Below, one piece after another: positions 19,431 through 27,845 of a stretch of DNA of 64,000 bases. Source of the DNA: Phlyctochytrium arcticum. Taxonomy: Eukaryota; Chytridiomycota; Chytridiomycetes; Chytridiales; Chytridiaceae. The stretch is from NCBI GenBank assembly GCA_025602905.1, contig JAHLKI010000004.1:868001-932000 (forward strand), given 5' to 3'. Both the position numbers and the translations under genes were made by a program. The notes under the pieces were generated by a model that did no database searches, was not told where the DNA came from, and saw nothing but the letters and a program-made list of their open reading frames with translations. How positions within the stretch are numbered: the first letter of the stretch is position 1; every line of letters starts with the position of its first letter.

Positions 19431-20137
19431 AATGTATAATCATGAAAACCCGTTGAATCACAATATTTATATATCTCGTCAGCACTTGCTCCCATCAAAT
19501 TCACATAACAAAATGCGTATTTTTCTTTTGTGCATTCTGTTAAATATTGAAGAACTTGCTTTTCTTCAGCGAAAGCGGTCGTAAGTACCTTTGCCAATAT
19601 CTTTAAATCCTCAGCGTTGTTTTTGAAAACGATCCATTCTGTGGAGCAATTTTTCTGTTTGCTCGATAACTGCGATCTAATAGCCTGACAACAGACGATT
19701 ATGCTGAGGTTAAATTGTCGTCCCTTTGTAAATAGTTTATCGAGTTCCCGAGATAGATCTTTTGATCTAGCCCCATCCGCCGAGTCATCTATGAAGAGAA
19801 GAATTTTTTCTTTTCCCATTTCCGACTTTTGTCTCTCGACAATATTTCCGATACTTGAGTTATTCACTTCGTCTGTAAAATAAATGTTTTTATGTTTGGT
19901 GATCTTCGATAACTCCTGTATGCTCTTATCAAATTGGACGGTGTCCGACATGATGATAACTTTGTCGAATATCGGAGCATAAATTTCATTAATTAGTCCA
20001 CAAATCAAAGCAGATTTGCCGCTACGTCTCGGAGCCACCAGAATCGTCGATAGAGGATGAGAGGCTAAAGGTGGTGGCACTCGGGAATCAGGTTTCCCCG
20101 ACATTTTGGGAAAAATTGGGGTCGGTTTGAATTTCAT
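19427..20137 (-). CDS. A32/FtsK-HerA-type genome packaging ATPase (236 aa)
   Basis: Walker A is APRRSGKS (residues 35-42), Walker B is ILLFIDD (112-118) and a sensor Gln is in IIVCCQAIRSQ. Size and motif spacing fit the packaging ATPases of polintons, virophages and polinton-like viruses. The enzyme pumps genomic DNA into the preformed capsid. It is highly conserved in element B (44084-44794). It is divergent from the penton gene, from which it is separated by 42 bp. Its last bases overlap the end of the convergent 19062 gene by 4 bp. Confidence 0.88.
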   Translation of the reverse strand: MKFKPTPIFPKMSGKPDSRVPPPLASHPLSTILVAPRRSGKSALICGLINEIYAPIFDKVIIMSDTVQFDKSIQELSKITKHKNIYFTDEVNNSSIGNIVERQKSEMGKEKILLFIDDSADGARSKDLSRELDKLFTKGRQFNLSIIVCCQAIRSQLSSKQKNCSTEWIVFKNNAEDLKILAKVLTTAFAEEKQVLQYLTECTKEKYAFCYVNLMGASADEIYKYCDSTGFHDYTF

Positions 20138-20179
20138 GGATTTTTATATTTTTCCTTTGGTATAAGACAAGAAGATAAG

Positions 20180-20905
20180 ATGCTTAATGAATTTACTTAT
20201 TGTTCCCTCAAGAAACGAACATTTTCGATCCAGCCACGAAGAGTCGAGTATATGAAAATCTTGTCGGTATCGTTTATTCAAGACTATGATCTCGTTCAAG
20301 AATCAAATAACTCTATCGCATTTGTTGAAGATGGTGATGTTCTGCCAAGAACCGCAAAGATCCCTATCGGAAATTATACAATTGGAAATATTGGAACTGC
20401 AATTGGAACTGCTTTATCGAGCGCTGGTACCCAAAATTACTTTACGAGTTATGATGGAGTGACACGTAAACTCACAATATCGACAAATGGCGCCAAAGAT
20501 TTCAAAATACTCGAAGGTAATCGTGGAACAACAGCGTATATTCTTACTGGAATGTCGCGATGGAGTGAAACGGGTTATGGTAAATCCTTTACTCTCAAAA
20601 ATCCAGTGAATTTAAGCGGGAGTTATCCTATTCTTCTCACAAGTAACATCTCTGTTAAAGGTGTACGTTTCTTATCGGACTTTAACGAAAATGAACAAAT
20701 GGTTGTATGTACTGTTCAGCCGGATAGTTTCGGAGATGTAGTAACGTTTTCAAACGATTCTGGTGAATGGCTGCCCGTGGACGACACCATCTCCAAAATT
20801 GAATTTCATTTAATTGATTCGATGACTGGAAATGAGATTTCTTTAAATAGCCCGTTAACTGTTCGTTTCCTTCTGTCAGACGATATTAGCGATATCCACA
20901 TGTGA
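20180..20905 (+). CDS. probable penton (single jelly-roll minor capsid) protein (241 aa)
   Basis: The 241-aa beta-rich sequence lies between the packaging ATPase and the major capsid gene, the position and size of penton proteins in polinton-like viruses. It is strongly conserved with 43317-44042 (SLKKRTFSIQPR, LSVSFIQDYDLVQESNNS, NYFTSYDGVTRKL, SYPILLTSNISVKG). It has no signal peptide or membrane segment. The jelly-roll call rests on context and beta-strand pattern, not on a diagnostic motif. Confidence 0.6.
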   Translation: MLNEFTYCSLKKRTFSIQPRRVEYMKILSVSFIQDYDLVQESNNSIAFVEDGDVLPRTAKIPIGNYTIGNIGTAIGTALSSAGTQNYFTSYDGVTRKLTISTNGAKDFKILEGNRGTTAYILTGMSRWSETGYGKSFTLKNPVNLSGSYPILLTSNISVKGVRFLSDFNENEQMVVCTVQPDSFGDVVTFSNDSGEWLPVDDTISKIEFHLIDSMTGNEISLNSPLTVRFLLSDDISDIHM

Positions 20906-20946
20906 TTTTTTTTTGTAAACTTACAAGTAAAACATACGAATTATTC

Positions 20947-21486
20947 ATGTCTTCTGAAACTGAAAACTCTGAAAATTTCGAAGAATCGAGTGCCGATAGA
21001 CAAGTATCTGAAGAAATTGCTCCTGATGTAGATCCGGTACAGGAAGTTGTGCAAGAGAAGAAAACCGTTGTTCTGGCACCAGAAGAAGCAAAACCGAAAC
21101 GAGTCATGTCTCAGAAACAAAAAGCCGCTCTTGAAAAGGCACGGAACGCTCGATCGCGAGAGTTGCGCTCGATGCAAGCCAAGAGAGACAAAGAACGGAA
21201 AGAAAATGAAGAACGGGATCGAATAGAACAAGCGAAAAAAATATTAGAATCGGAAAAGGAACGAAAACGAAAGGAACGAGAGCGGAAAAAAGCGGAAAAA
21301 ACAGAAAAAACCAAGAAAGTCGTACCAAAAAAAGCCCAGCGCAGCGAGCAACCAGTTGCAAAAACGAGTAAACAAAGTTTTGTGACCTTCGGTGCAGAGG
21401 AATCGGATTATGACGATTTCATAGAAGAACGATATGGAAATGTCGGACAAGATGATGATGATGATTTTGGTGGCATTTTCGGGTAG
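20947..21486 (+). CDS. highly charged coiled-coil protein (179 aa)
   Basis: It has an acidic N-terminus, a long Lys/Glu/Arg-rich helix (about residues 55-130, KDKERKENEERDRIEQ type) and an acidic aromatic tail (SDYDDFIEERYGNVG, then DDDDDFGGIFG). Element B homologue: 42737-43270. I chose the ATG at 20947, which aligns with the element B start. It lies between penton and major capsid genes, so a scaffold or internal capsid role is plausible; no family is recognised. Confidence 0.65.
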   Translation: MSSETENSENFEESSADRQVSEEIAPDVDPVQEVVQEKKTVVLAPEEAKPKRVMSQKQKAALEKARNARSRELRSMQAKRDKERKENEERDRIEQAKKILESEKERKRKERERKKAEKTEKTKKVVPKKAQRSEQPVAKTSKQSFVTFGAEESDYDDFIEERYGNVGQDDDDDFGGIFG

Positions 21487-21527
21487 TTTTTTTTTTCTAG
21501 ACACATATCAAATCATAGAATACATAT

Positions 21528-22778
21528 ATGACTGATACGCAAATACCCAAAAATTGGCTCGTTAATACAAACACATTTGCACGTCCATATACGGACCCGA
21601 GAGGTGAAGGAGTCAGTATTTACAGTCCAGTTGGGCAGAGCGATTATTCAACCAAAAGTCGAAATTTGACTCCTATCAAAATTACACTCGATTCAAACTC
21701 TGTTAGTTTCATACTCCAAAAACTCATTCTATCGATGGATATTTCATGTCATACCGCAGGCGGTTCTCTTATTACCCCTGGAGCAGGAGTGACAAACACG
21801 TACCTTGGGCAGGAATCAATTATCCAAAGTATGACGATCAAGGCCGGAGGGGAGGTTGTTCAGAAGATCGATAACTATCCCGCTTACTTGAATACCGTTT
21901 ATAAAAACATGCCTGTTGGTCAAAAGAAACTTTTAAATCAACTTTCTGGTTATGGAAACACGAATGTCTTTAAAGATTCTGCCACTGTGACAATGAACAC
22001 TCACCCCTATTTAGGATTTTTCCATCCAAATAATGATGGATTTTTTCATTCATGGGCACTTCCAAATCAGGCCATCGAAATCACAATCACTCTGGCTGAC
22101 CCGAGTACGGTTTTCACATCTAATCAAGTTGCGGAAATTCGAGTCAGTAATGTTCGCTGTCTCGTTCCTTATATTACACCAAATCCTAAGACAATTGTTG
22201 ATGTCACTAGAGCAATCTCGAGCGGCCGCCAGATATTTTACGATTTTACTCGAACAACGCAAACAGAAAATGCTTGTTCCGGAGGTTTGAGAAACACTTT
22301 CATTCTTCACATGTCTGGAGTACGAAGTTTAGTAGGATTCGATGCTACTTTCGTTGACGACGATGTGCTCAGTGACCAGACCAAAGACAAAGCACTAATG
22401 TACAATTCTCAAAATCTGCGAGAATGGAAGATTCAACTTGGTTCTCTCCACATCCCATCAGGAGTTATGGGATTTACACACGGTCCAAATGATAATCAAA
22501 CGCTATTAGTTTCACAATTGAGTAACAACAACTTTGATGCACTTGGTGATATGGATATTTCGTTTAAGGACTATGACGAGAAGCAATTCTCTTTGGGTTG
22601 GTCATTTATGGATAAATCAGAAGGTAGTAATGCTGCTTTGAGTTTTGTCGGAACGGACGCGCTGATGAAACTTCACACCGTCCATGCATCACCCGCTCCG
22701 TCTCAAAGAGTTAGATTACTTGTTTCTTACGCCGAAAATGTTTCCCTATCGATTGGGGGTTTGGTTAGTGTGGTGTGA
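21528..22778 (+). CDS. probable major capsid protein, double jelly-roll type (416 aa)
   Basis: This is the most conserved large protein after the ATPase in the capsid cluster (homologue 41448-42698). The N-terminus is NWLVNTNTFARPYTDPRGEG, followed by many beta segments and a C-terminus ending SIGGLVSVV. Neighbours are the charged protein and integrase on one side and the penton and ATPase on the other. Length is at the short end for double jelly-roll capsid proteins of polinton-like viruses. The assignment rests on context and composition; structure prediction would decide. Confidence 0.65.
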   Translation: MTDTQIPKNWLVNTNTFARPYTDPRGEGVSIYSPVGQSDYSTKSRNLTPIKITLDSNSVSFILQKLILSMDISCHTAGGSLITPGAGVTNTYLGQESIIQSMTIKAGGEVVQKIDNYPAYLNTVYKNMPVGQKKLLNQLSGYGNTNVFKDSATVTMNTHPYLGFFHPNNDGFFHSWALPNQAIEITITLADPSTVFTSNQVAEIRVSNVRCLVPYITPNPKTIVDVTRAISSGRQIFYDFTRTTQTENACSGGLRNTFILHMSGVRSLVGFDATFVDDDVLSDQTKDKALMYNSQNLREWKIQLGSLHIPSGVMGFTHGPNDNQTLLVSQLSNNNFDALGDMDISFKDYDEKQFSLGWSFMDKSEGSNAALSFVGTDALMKLHTVHASPAPSQRVRLLVSYAENVSLSIGGLVSVV

Positions 22779-22860
22779 TGTTATGTAGACAAAGTTTGCA
22801 GGACATTTAAAAAAAAAGAATTCTTTTTATCGATAGAATAATCTGTAAAAAGTATACTGA

Positions 22861-24222
22861 ATGTATAATAAAGAGATGTCGTGGCGAGAACTTACCGATA
22901 TCGAGAAACAACAACTGGAGAGTGTTTACAAAACGATGAAGACGGGTCGCGACCAATTGTGGGAAAAGACTCGACAAGTTTACCCCGATTTTAAAGGATC
23001 GCAACGGTCGGTTCTTAATGAATTTCTCAAGTACAAAACGGAATGGCAAACACAACGCCGACCGGATAAAGCCTCTTCTATCGCACCGTTGAAGATTTCC
23101 AAAATTGGATACCTACAAGGAGATCTCGTTATTATGCGAACGTATGCAGATAGGGGGTTCACAGCGTTTTTTCATTGTATAGATGGTCTTTCTAAAAAAG
23201 GGTATGCCCAACCTATACGAGGCGAATCGGAAGCGGAAGTCGTCGCCGCATTAAAGAAGTGTCTTGACACTTCTCGAAGAGAAGGGAAAAAAATATCAAT
23301 CATGCAAACAGATAACGGTGGACATTTTCAAAAACTTTTTACGAAAACACTCGAAGACAATGGAATCAAACATTTTTATTCACAAGCATATCGCCCACAA
23401 TCGAATGCCTTCATAGAACGGAGAGGAGGCCAGATAAAGCAGCAACTGTATCAGATTATGGAGGCCAATGGAGACAAAAAATGGGTCAATAATCTTCAAA
23501 CCGTTATTGATAATATCAATTCTGTAAAGTCAACAGCGACTGGTTTCTCTCCGAATGAAATGGAAAAAGGTGATGTGGAAACACTTGAATCTGCAAAGGC
23601 GCGTATTGAAAAAACAATTGCATCTAGATATAAAGTTCATCAAATTGGAAAACCGTTATTTTTAGGGCAAAAAGTCCGGAAAAAGCGTATTATTAAGGGA
23701 GATTTGAAGAAACCAGGGTTAAAAGGCTATTGGGACCAGGAGATATACACTATCGTTCAAAGAATCCAAACGGCAAATCCCAACTTTTTACCATCTTACA
23801 GAATAGCAAAACAGAATGGAGACATTCTGTATGGCAGATTTCCAAAAACGTCTCTTTTACCGATTCCCCCGATTCAAATTAGTGATAATATAACTAATCT
23901 TTCTGTACAAAAGGCGAAACGAATCGTTGATCAACTCGACGACGTTGAGGAAATACCGAATGATATTATACAGCAGAATATAGAACCTGAAGAACGTGAG
24001 GAAGTTGAAGAAGAACCTGAACAGACTCGTCAATCATTGAGACGAAATCGACCTGGGTTTTACGAGGTTGATTTCATTCATGGAAAAAGAAGACGAAATC
24101 GGAAAGTCGAGTATCTCGTCCGATGGCAAGGATATGATTCTTCTGCTGATACCTTTGAACCCTTGTCGAATTTAAGAGAAGTAATGGATCTAGTTCAAGA
24201 TTATGAAGACGGAGCAAGATAA
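22861..24222 (+). CDS. retroviral-type DDE integrase with C-terminal chromodomain (453 aa)
   Basis: The rve core has catalytic D88 (GDLVIM), D151 (MQTDNGGHF) and E186 (SNAFIERRGG). D151 to E186 gives the DX34E spacing. A C-terminal chromodomain spans about 398-450 (YEVDFIHGKRR, EYLVRWQGYDSSADTFEP). An N-terminal HHCC zinc site is not evident. This protein would join the viral ends to host DNA and leave the 5-bp duplication. The chromodomain could steer integration to methylated histone marks. Element B homologue: 39316-40656. Confidence 0.92.
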   Translation: MYNKEMSWRELTDIEKQQLESVYKTMKTGRDQLWEKTRQVYPDFKGSQRSVLNEFLKYKTEWQTQRRPDKASSIAPLKISKIGYLQGDLVIMRTYADRGFTAFFHCIDGLSKKGYAQPIRGESEAEVVAALKKCLDTSRREGKKISIMQTDNGGHFQKLFTKTLEDNGIKHFYSQAYRPQSNAFIERRGGQIKQQLYQIMEANGDKKWVNNLQTVIDNINSVKSTATGFSPNEMEKGDVETLESAKARIEKTIASRYKVHQIGKPLFLGQKVRKKRIIKGDLKKPGLKGYWDQEIYTIVQRIQTANPNFLPSYRIAKQNGDILYGRFPKTSLLPIPPIQISDNITNLSVQKAKRIVDQLDDVEEIPNDIIQQNIEPEEREEVEEEPEQTRQSLRRNRPGFYEVDFIHGKRRRNRKVEYLVRWQGYDSSADTFEPLSNLREVMDLVQDYEDGAR

Positions 24223-24236
24223 GATATATTTTTCTA

Positions 24237-25295
24237 TTACAAAGTGGGTCTATTATATAGTTCGTTCTCTTCTTTTGAATGATGATTTTGTAATGAAAGG
24301 TATTCACGCGTTTCATTATTCAACGGTTCCTTGTGAATATAGGTGATTTGTCCTCTTCTCAATTCTGCGATTCCATGTCCCGTTGCAGAAATTATTCTTT
24401 TACGAAACGAATCTTCCTTAAACGGATTGCCCTCTTTATCAACAAAAATATATTCAGAATTCTTTCGAAATCGCCAAAAGAATTTTGACAAGATCCTCGC
24501 CATTTTAACAGGGTTTACTCCTTTGATTGAATCATACGGGACTTTGCCCATCGCTTGAGAGAATGATTTTGTGTCAATAACTGGCTCGCTGTGCGAGCCT
24601 CTTGGCAGAGCCAAGTCTTCTGCTACCGATTCGTCTCGTTTTCTTTTAGTAGAATTAATCCGGTCCTGTTTCCGTTCATTCCAAAGAAGAGTAACATTTC
24701 CGCAGTTGTCCGCTGTTAATACATTATCCTTTAAATGAGAAACATTCTTATGACAGAAATTTTTCCAAGTCATATAATTCGCTCGCGTATTGAAAAATAA
24801 AACTGGCACCAAACCAATTATCACAGTTTGTAATTCGTCGATTTGTTCTAGGCTTGGTTCGTGCTTGTCATAAACATACTCGACAGATTCGTACTTTTCC
24901 AACATCTGCTTTACAACCTCTTCATAGTTTATGGTGTCGCTGGGTTGCGGAAGACCATTATATCGAGGGGTCGAGTTGCGAAGTTCGTGAATGGAAACGT
25001 CGTATCGTTTGACAAGTTTTTTGAATTCTTCCTCCTGTATGTCCCAGTGTTGACAACCGGCTTTATTCAATATACGCCGAACTAGACCGAGATAATCAGC
25101 GAGAGATTTCTTGGCTAAATTTCCACCATGCAATTCTTGGATTCGACTTTTGACTTCATCAATCTCAAAAAATATATTTTTGTTGAAGATTCCTTTTTCT
25201 TCGTATTGTGAGACTCGCTTTGAGTCAGATTTGAACGACTTTGCTTCTTTGTTAAGAAATTGTGTGAGAGACATGTTGCCAACTAAGATAACCAT
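24237..25295 (-). CDS. tyrosine-recombinase-like protein (352 aa)
   Basis: The N-terminal half is helical, like a core-binding domain (SLADYLGLVRRILNKAG). The C-terminal end has the pattern GHGIAELRRGQITYI ... HHSKEENELYNR, which matches the Arg, His and Tyr boxes of tyrosine recombinases. An upstream first Arg box is not obvious to me. The element B homologue (38272-39300) keeps AELRR, HHSK and LYNR. It faces the DDE integrase tail to tail with 14 bp between. Relative to B it holds an 8-residue insertion made of two GC-rich hairpins (24583-24615). It could resolve or integrate viral DNA. Confidence 0.55.
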   Translation of the reverse strand: MVILVGNMSLTQFLNKEAKSFKSDSKRVSQYEEKGIFNKNIFFEIDEVKSRIQELHGGNLAKKSLADYLGLVRRILNKAGCQHWDIQEEEFKKLVKRYDVSIHELRNSTPRYNGLPQPSDTINYEEVVKQMLEKYESVEYVYDKHEPSLEQIDELQTVIIGLVPVLFFNTRANYMTWKNFCHKNVSHLKDNVLTADNCGNVTLLWNERKQDRINSTKRKRDESVAEDLALPRGSHSEPVIDTKSFSQAMGKVPYDSIKGVNPVKMARILSKFFWRFRKNSEYIFVDKEGNPFKEDSFRKRIISATGHGIAELRRGQITYIHKEPLNNETREYLSLQNHHSKEENELYNRPTL

Positions 25296-25461
25296 TATAG
25301 TATACTATCGTTTATATAACAATTTAATATTTCATCGATAAAAATGTTGTCGATGTAATATGATGTAAGATGATGAAGAAAAGAAACCGATGAAGAAAAT
25401 GATGCTGTATTGAAAAAAAACACAATTATTTCATTGCTGGTTGCCGCTCTTGGGGGGGGGT

Positions 25462-26073
25462 CTATCTACCGTCACCAAGATCGAATATATCGGTGCGCGT
25501 GCGTTTGTCCTTCGGATCTTCGGTGCGCGTGCGTTTGTCCTTCGGATCTTCAGTGCGCGTGCGTTTGTCCTTCGGATCTTCAGTGTTCGCATTGTTCGTG
25601 ATTGTGTTCAACAAACGGGTGATTTCGGCCTTCAGCCTGTCAATCTCCATTTGATCGGCTGTCAAGTATTCCAATTTGCGGGATCTCAGCCCCGTGTCAA
25701 ATCTCTCCTTGATTTCCGGGAAGTCGGAAAATATCTTAAAAATATCGCTATTTCTGAACTCTTTCATGACTGAAGTGCTTAAGGAGTCGGTGCTGCATTT
25801 GCTGAAATCAAGTTTCGCAATTTTGCGGACGAACTCCAGTTTTAGGGCCTTCAATTCCACCGAGATTTTTCTTTCGATATCGTAAAGTTTCATTGCCTGA
25901 TATAATGTTTCGTCCGGCGATAGGTGAACGGACTTGAATCTGATAGGAGATATGGTAAGCAAAATGTCGCACGCACAAATGGAAGATACTAACTTATCGA
26001 TAGCGGGGGTTCGATTCAGAGTAAGAATCGGCTTGTCCAGTAGGTGCGAGAGATTAAACTTTTGCGAGTTCAT
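25462..26073 (-). CDS. unknown helical protein with C-terminal decapeptide repeats (203 aa)
   Basis: I use the ATG at 26073 (MNSQKFNLSHLL); farther upstream the frame has only GTG. The middle is helical and charged. The C-terminus has three copies of a 10-residue unit of the type TEDPKDKRTR encoded by a perfect or near-perfect 30-bp tandem repeat (about 25492-25585). It is found only in element A. The upstream DNA (26085-26205) is rich in GGTGGGAGAGG-like repeats. No family is recognised. Confidence 0.55.
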   Translation of the reverse strand: MNSQKFNLSHLLDKPILTLNRTPAIDKLVSSICACDILLTISPIRFKSVHLSPDETLYQAMKLYDIERKISVELKALKLEFVRKIAKLDFSKCSTDSLSTSVMKEFRNSDIFKIFSDFPEIKERFDTGLRSRKLEYLTADQMEIDRLKAEITRLLNTITNNANTEDPKDKRTRTEDPKDKRTRTEDPKDKRTRTDIFDLGDGR

Positions 26074-26349
26074 TGCTGCTGTGGCTGTTGTTGATGGAAG
26101 GTGAGACTGGTAGGGAGGCAAGCGTTGGAGAGGGTGGGAGAGGCTCTCCGTAGAGGGTGGGAGAGGGTGGGAGAGGCTCCCTCGAATGAGGGTTTTTCCC
26201 ACTTGTTTCTATTTTAAGTAACCGGAACCTTGCAAGATTCGCGCTCCGATCACTGCTTACGAGATATCCGTCGGCAATGGTATATAAAAATCAGATCGAA
26301 AGATTTCACCGCTTATCCCCATCGCCCCTCCCATTACAACTTGGAAAAA

Positions 26350-26589
26350 ATGGACGTCTCCTCTGAAAAAATGGACGTCAACTCTGAAATCTCGGATTTT
26401 GTTACAAACATCAAATCCTGCGTCGAGAAGTTCAACACGATCGTGAATGATCTCGACAACATTGTTGAATATGTTCCAAGCGGAAATCTCCGTGAACGTC
26501 TCACCAGTCTTCAACATCATATGGAACGGATTCAAGTCGAGATGGATTGTTTAAAAGGGAGTAGCGAAAAAGTTCGTAACTTTCTCTGA
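26350..26589 (+). CDS. small coiled-coil protein (79 aa)
   Basis: The chosen ATG (26350) lies about 65 bp downstream of a TATATAAA box (26280-26287). The sequence is helical with heptad-like spacing (FVTNIKSCVEKFNTIVNDL, LTSLQHHMERIQVEMDCL). Element B lacks it. The function is unknown. Confidence 0.5.
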   Translation: MDVSSEKMDVNSEISDFVTNIKSCVEKFNTIVNDLDNIVEYVPSGNLRERLTSLQHHMERIQVEMDCLKGSSEKVRNFL

Positions 26590-26673
26590 AAGGATCGAAA
26601 ACGGTATGTATCATTTTGCGTATTAAAGGAAACGATAATTTAATCTATTATTATTATACAGACCCAAACGTTC

Positions 26674-26889
26674 ATGCCTATCTATTCAACACCATATGAA
26701 GTCAAGTTTGCTGAAAATTGCGCTCCTATTGTCCCGGAAGGATGTCGTGTTTGTAAAGATTATTCGAGGGAGAATGTAACGTGTCAAATCATAATTCCAT
26801 ACATGAGAACTCGTGTCCGTTGTTATACATGTTACGATACTTTTAAAGATTCCAAACTTGGAACATTCAAACTCGAATTAGATGATTGA
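26674..26889 (+). CDS. conserved small Cys-containing protein (71 aa)
   Basis: Two CxxC-like pairs (GCRVCKDY and RCYTCYDTF) suggest one zinc ion bound. Element B encodes a homologue of identical length (37895-38110) differing at only a few residues. The last 12 bp overlap the 3' end of the convergent SET gene. In element B the same 12-bp overlap is made with a different gene. It resembles small zinc-ribbon transcription or replication factors, without a specific match. Confidence 0.65.
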   Translation: MPIYSTPYEVKFAENCAPIVPEGCRVCKDYSRENVTCQIIIPYMRTRVRCYTCYDTFKDSKLGTFKLELDD

Positions 26890-27489
26890 TTCATAGAGTA
26901 GTTTCAGTATTTTCTGCTGATTTTCTAACGCTAAAATCCGTCCTTTTTCTAATAATCGTTTGGCTTTTTCACCTCGAATCTTCATATTTGTTAATGAACA
27001 TTTACAAGAAAACTTATGAAAAGATCCCGCCATCAAATTCTCATCGTGTCCAAATCGCTCTCCATAAAATAGACATATTTCTTCATTCGCAGGAATATCT
27101 CGCAAAGAAAACACGATTCCCAATGTGAGGCTATCGGCCTCACCTGTGAGATGCAATAGACCGTATACTGCATTTGAATTACACGAATGATTATAAAAAG
27201 ATAAGTGATGACCTAGAATTAATTCGCCGTTTCCGAACGAATTCGAAAGAACTTTTTCAAAAAGTTTGCCCTTTTTGTTTGCACTTTCCACAATACGTTC
27301 TCTGGGACAAAGTTCTGTATATAATTGTTCATCTGTAGCCAATTGTTCCATACATTTGTAAAGATCTCCTACAATCAAGACGTCAACATTTAGAATGGTG
27401 TTTTTTGCGATATTCTCCGTGGCAACTATTCCAAGCCCATGTTTGACTTCTGTCTTCATTATACCGTCGTGTTTGTAGATTGTAGTCAT
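26878..27489 (-). CDS. SET-domain lysine methyltransferase-like protein (203 aa)
   Basis: All main SET motifs are visible: GLGIVATENIAKNTIL at the start, SFYNHSCNSNAVY (the NHSC..N cofactor-binding box) in the middle, RDIPANEEICLFYGERFG (the GEE..Y box) and a short post-SET Cys pair CKC. The enzyme would use S-adenosylmethionine to methylate lysine, most likely on histones or viral core proteins. A TATATAAA box lies 42 bp upstream (27531-27540). It is absent from element B. Capture from a host is likely but the donor is unknown. Confidence 0.8.
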   Translation of the reverse strand: MTTIYKHDGIMKTEVKHGLGIVATENIAKNTILNVDVLIVGDLYKCMEQLATDEQLYTELCPRERIVESANKKGKLFEKVLSNSFGNGELILGHHLSFYNHSCNSNAVYGLLHLTGEADSLTLGIVFSLRDIPANEEICLFYGERFGHDENLMAGSFHKFSCKCSLTNMKIRGEKAKRLLEKGRILALENQQKILKLLYESII

Positions 27490-27530
27490 TCTGAAACACT
27501 TGCGCTCTGTACAATATGATAATTTTCAAA

Positions 27531-27540
27531 CCTTTATATA
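27531..27540 (-). promoter_or_regulatory. TATA-like box upstream of the SET gene
   Basis: TATATAAAGG on the minus strand, 42 bp before the SET start codon. Similar boxes precede other replication-side genes in both elements (26280, 30466, 38251, 56222). Confidence 0.5.
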
Positions 27541-27604
27541 GCAAAAATGGTGACACATTTTGCAACGATTTTTTGCAAAATGTGATGTATTATTTAACTA
27601 TTGA

Positions 27605-27845
27605 TTCCTCACACTTCTAGCCTTTTTTTGCCCTCTTTTTTGCCTCTTTCATTCTCAATTTCATTTTACTTTTTTAAAAAACGTTTTTCTTCTCTCTTGT
27701 AAAATTATCTCTCAAATACCGGCTAGAATGGCTAGGATTTCTCTCTTCATGTTTTTTACTACATATTAAAAAAAAAAAACAATCTCATCTCTTCATGTTT
27801 CGAAACAAAAAAAACCTAGATCGAAAAGGCTATGTCTAGTCTATG
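27605..27845 (+). repeat. internal copy of the inner part of the terminal repeat
   Basis: It is homologous to 8341-8574 and, inverted, to about 30961-31195, with small indels (shared TACCGGCTAGAATGGCTAGG). With the right terminal repeat it encloses the primase-helicase, HTH and Cys-rich genes as an inverted-repeat cassette. Confidence 0.85.
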
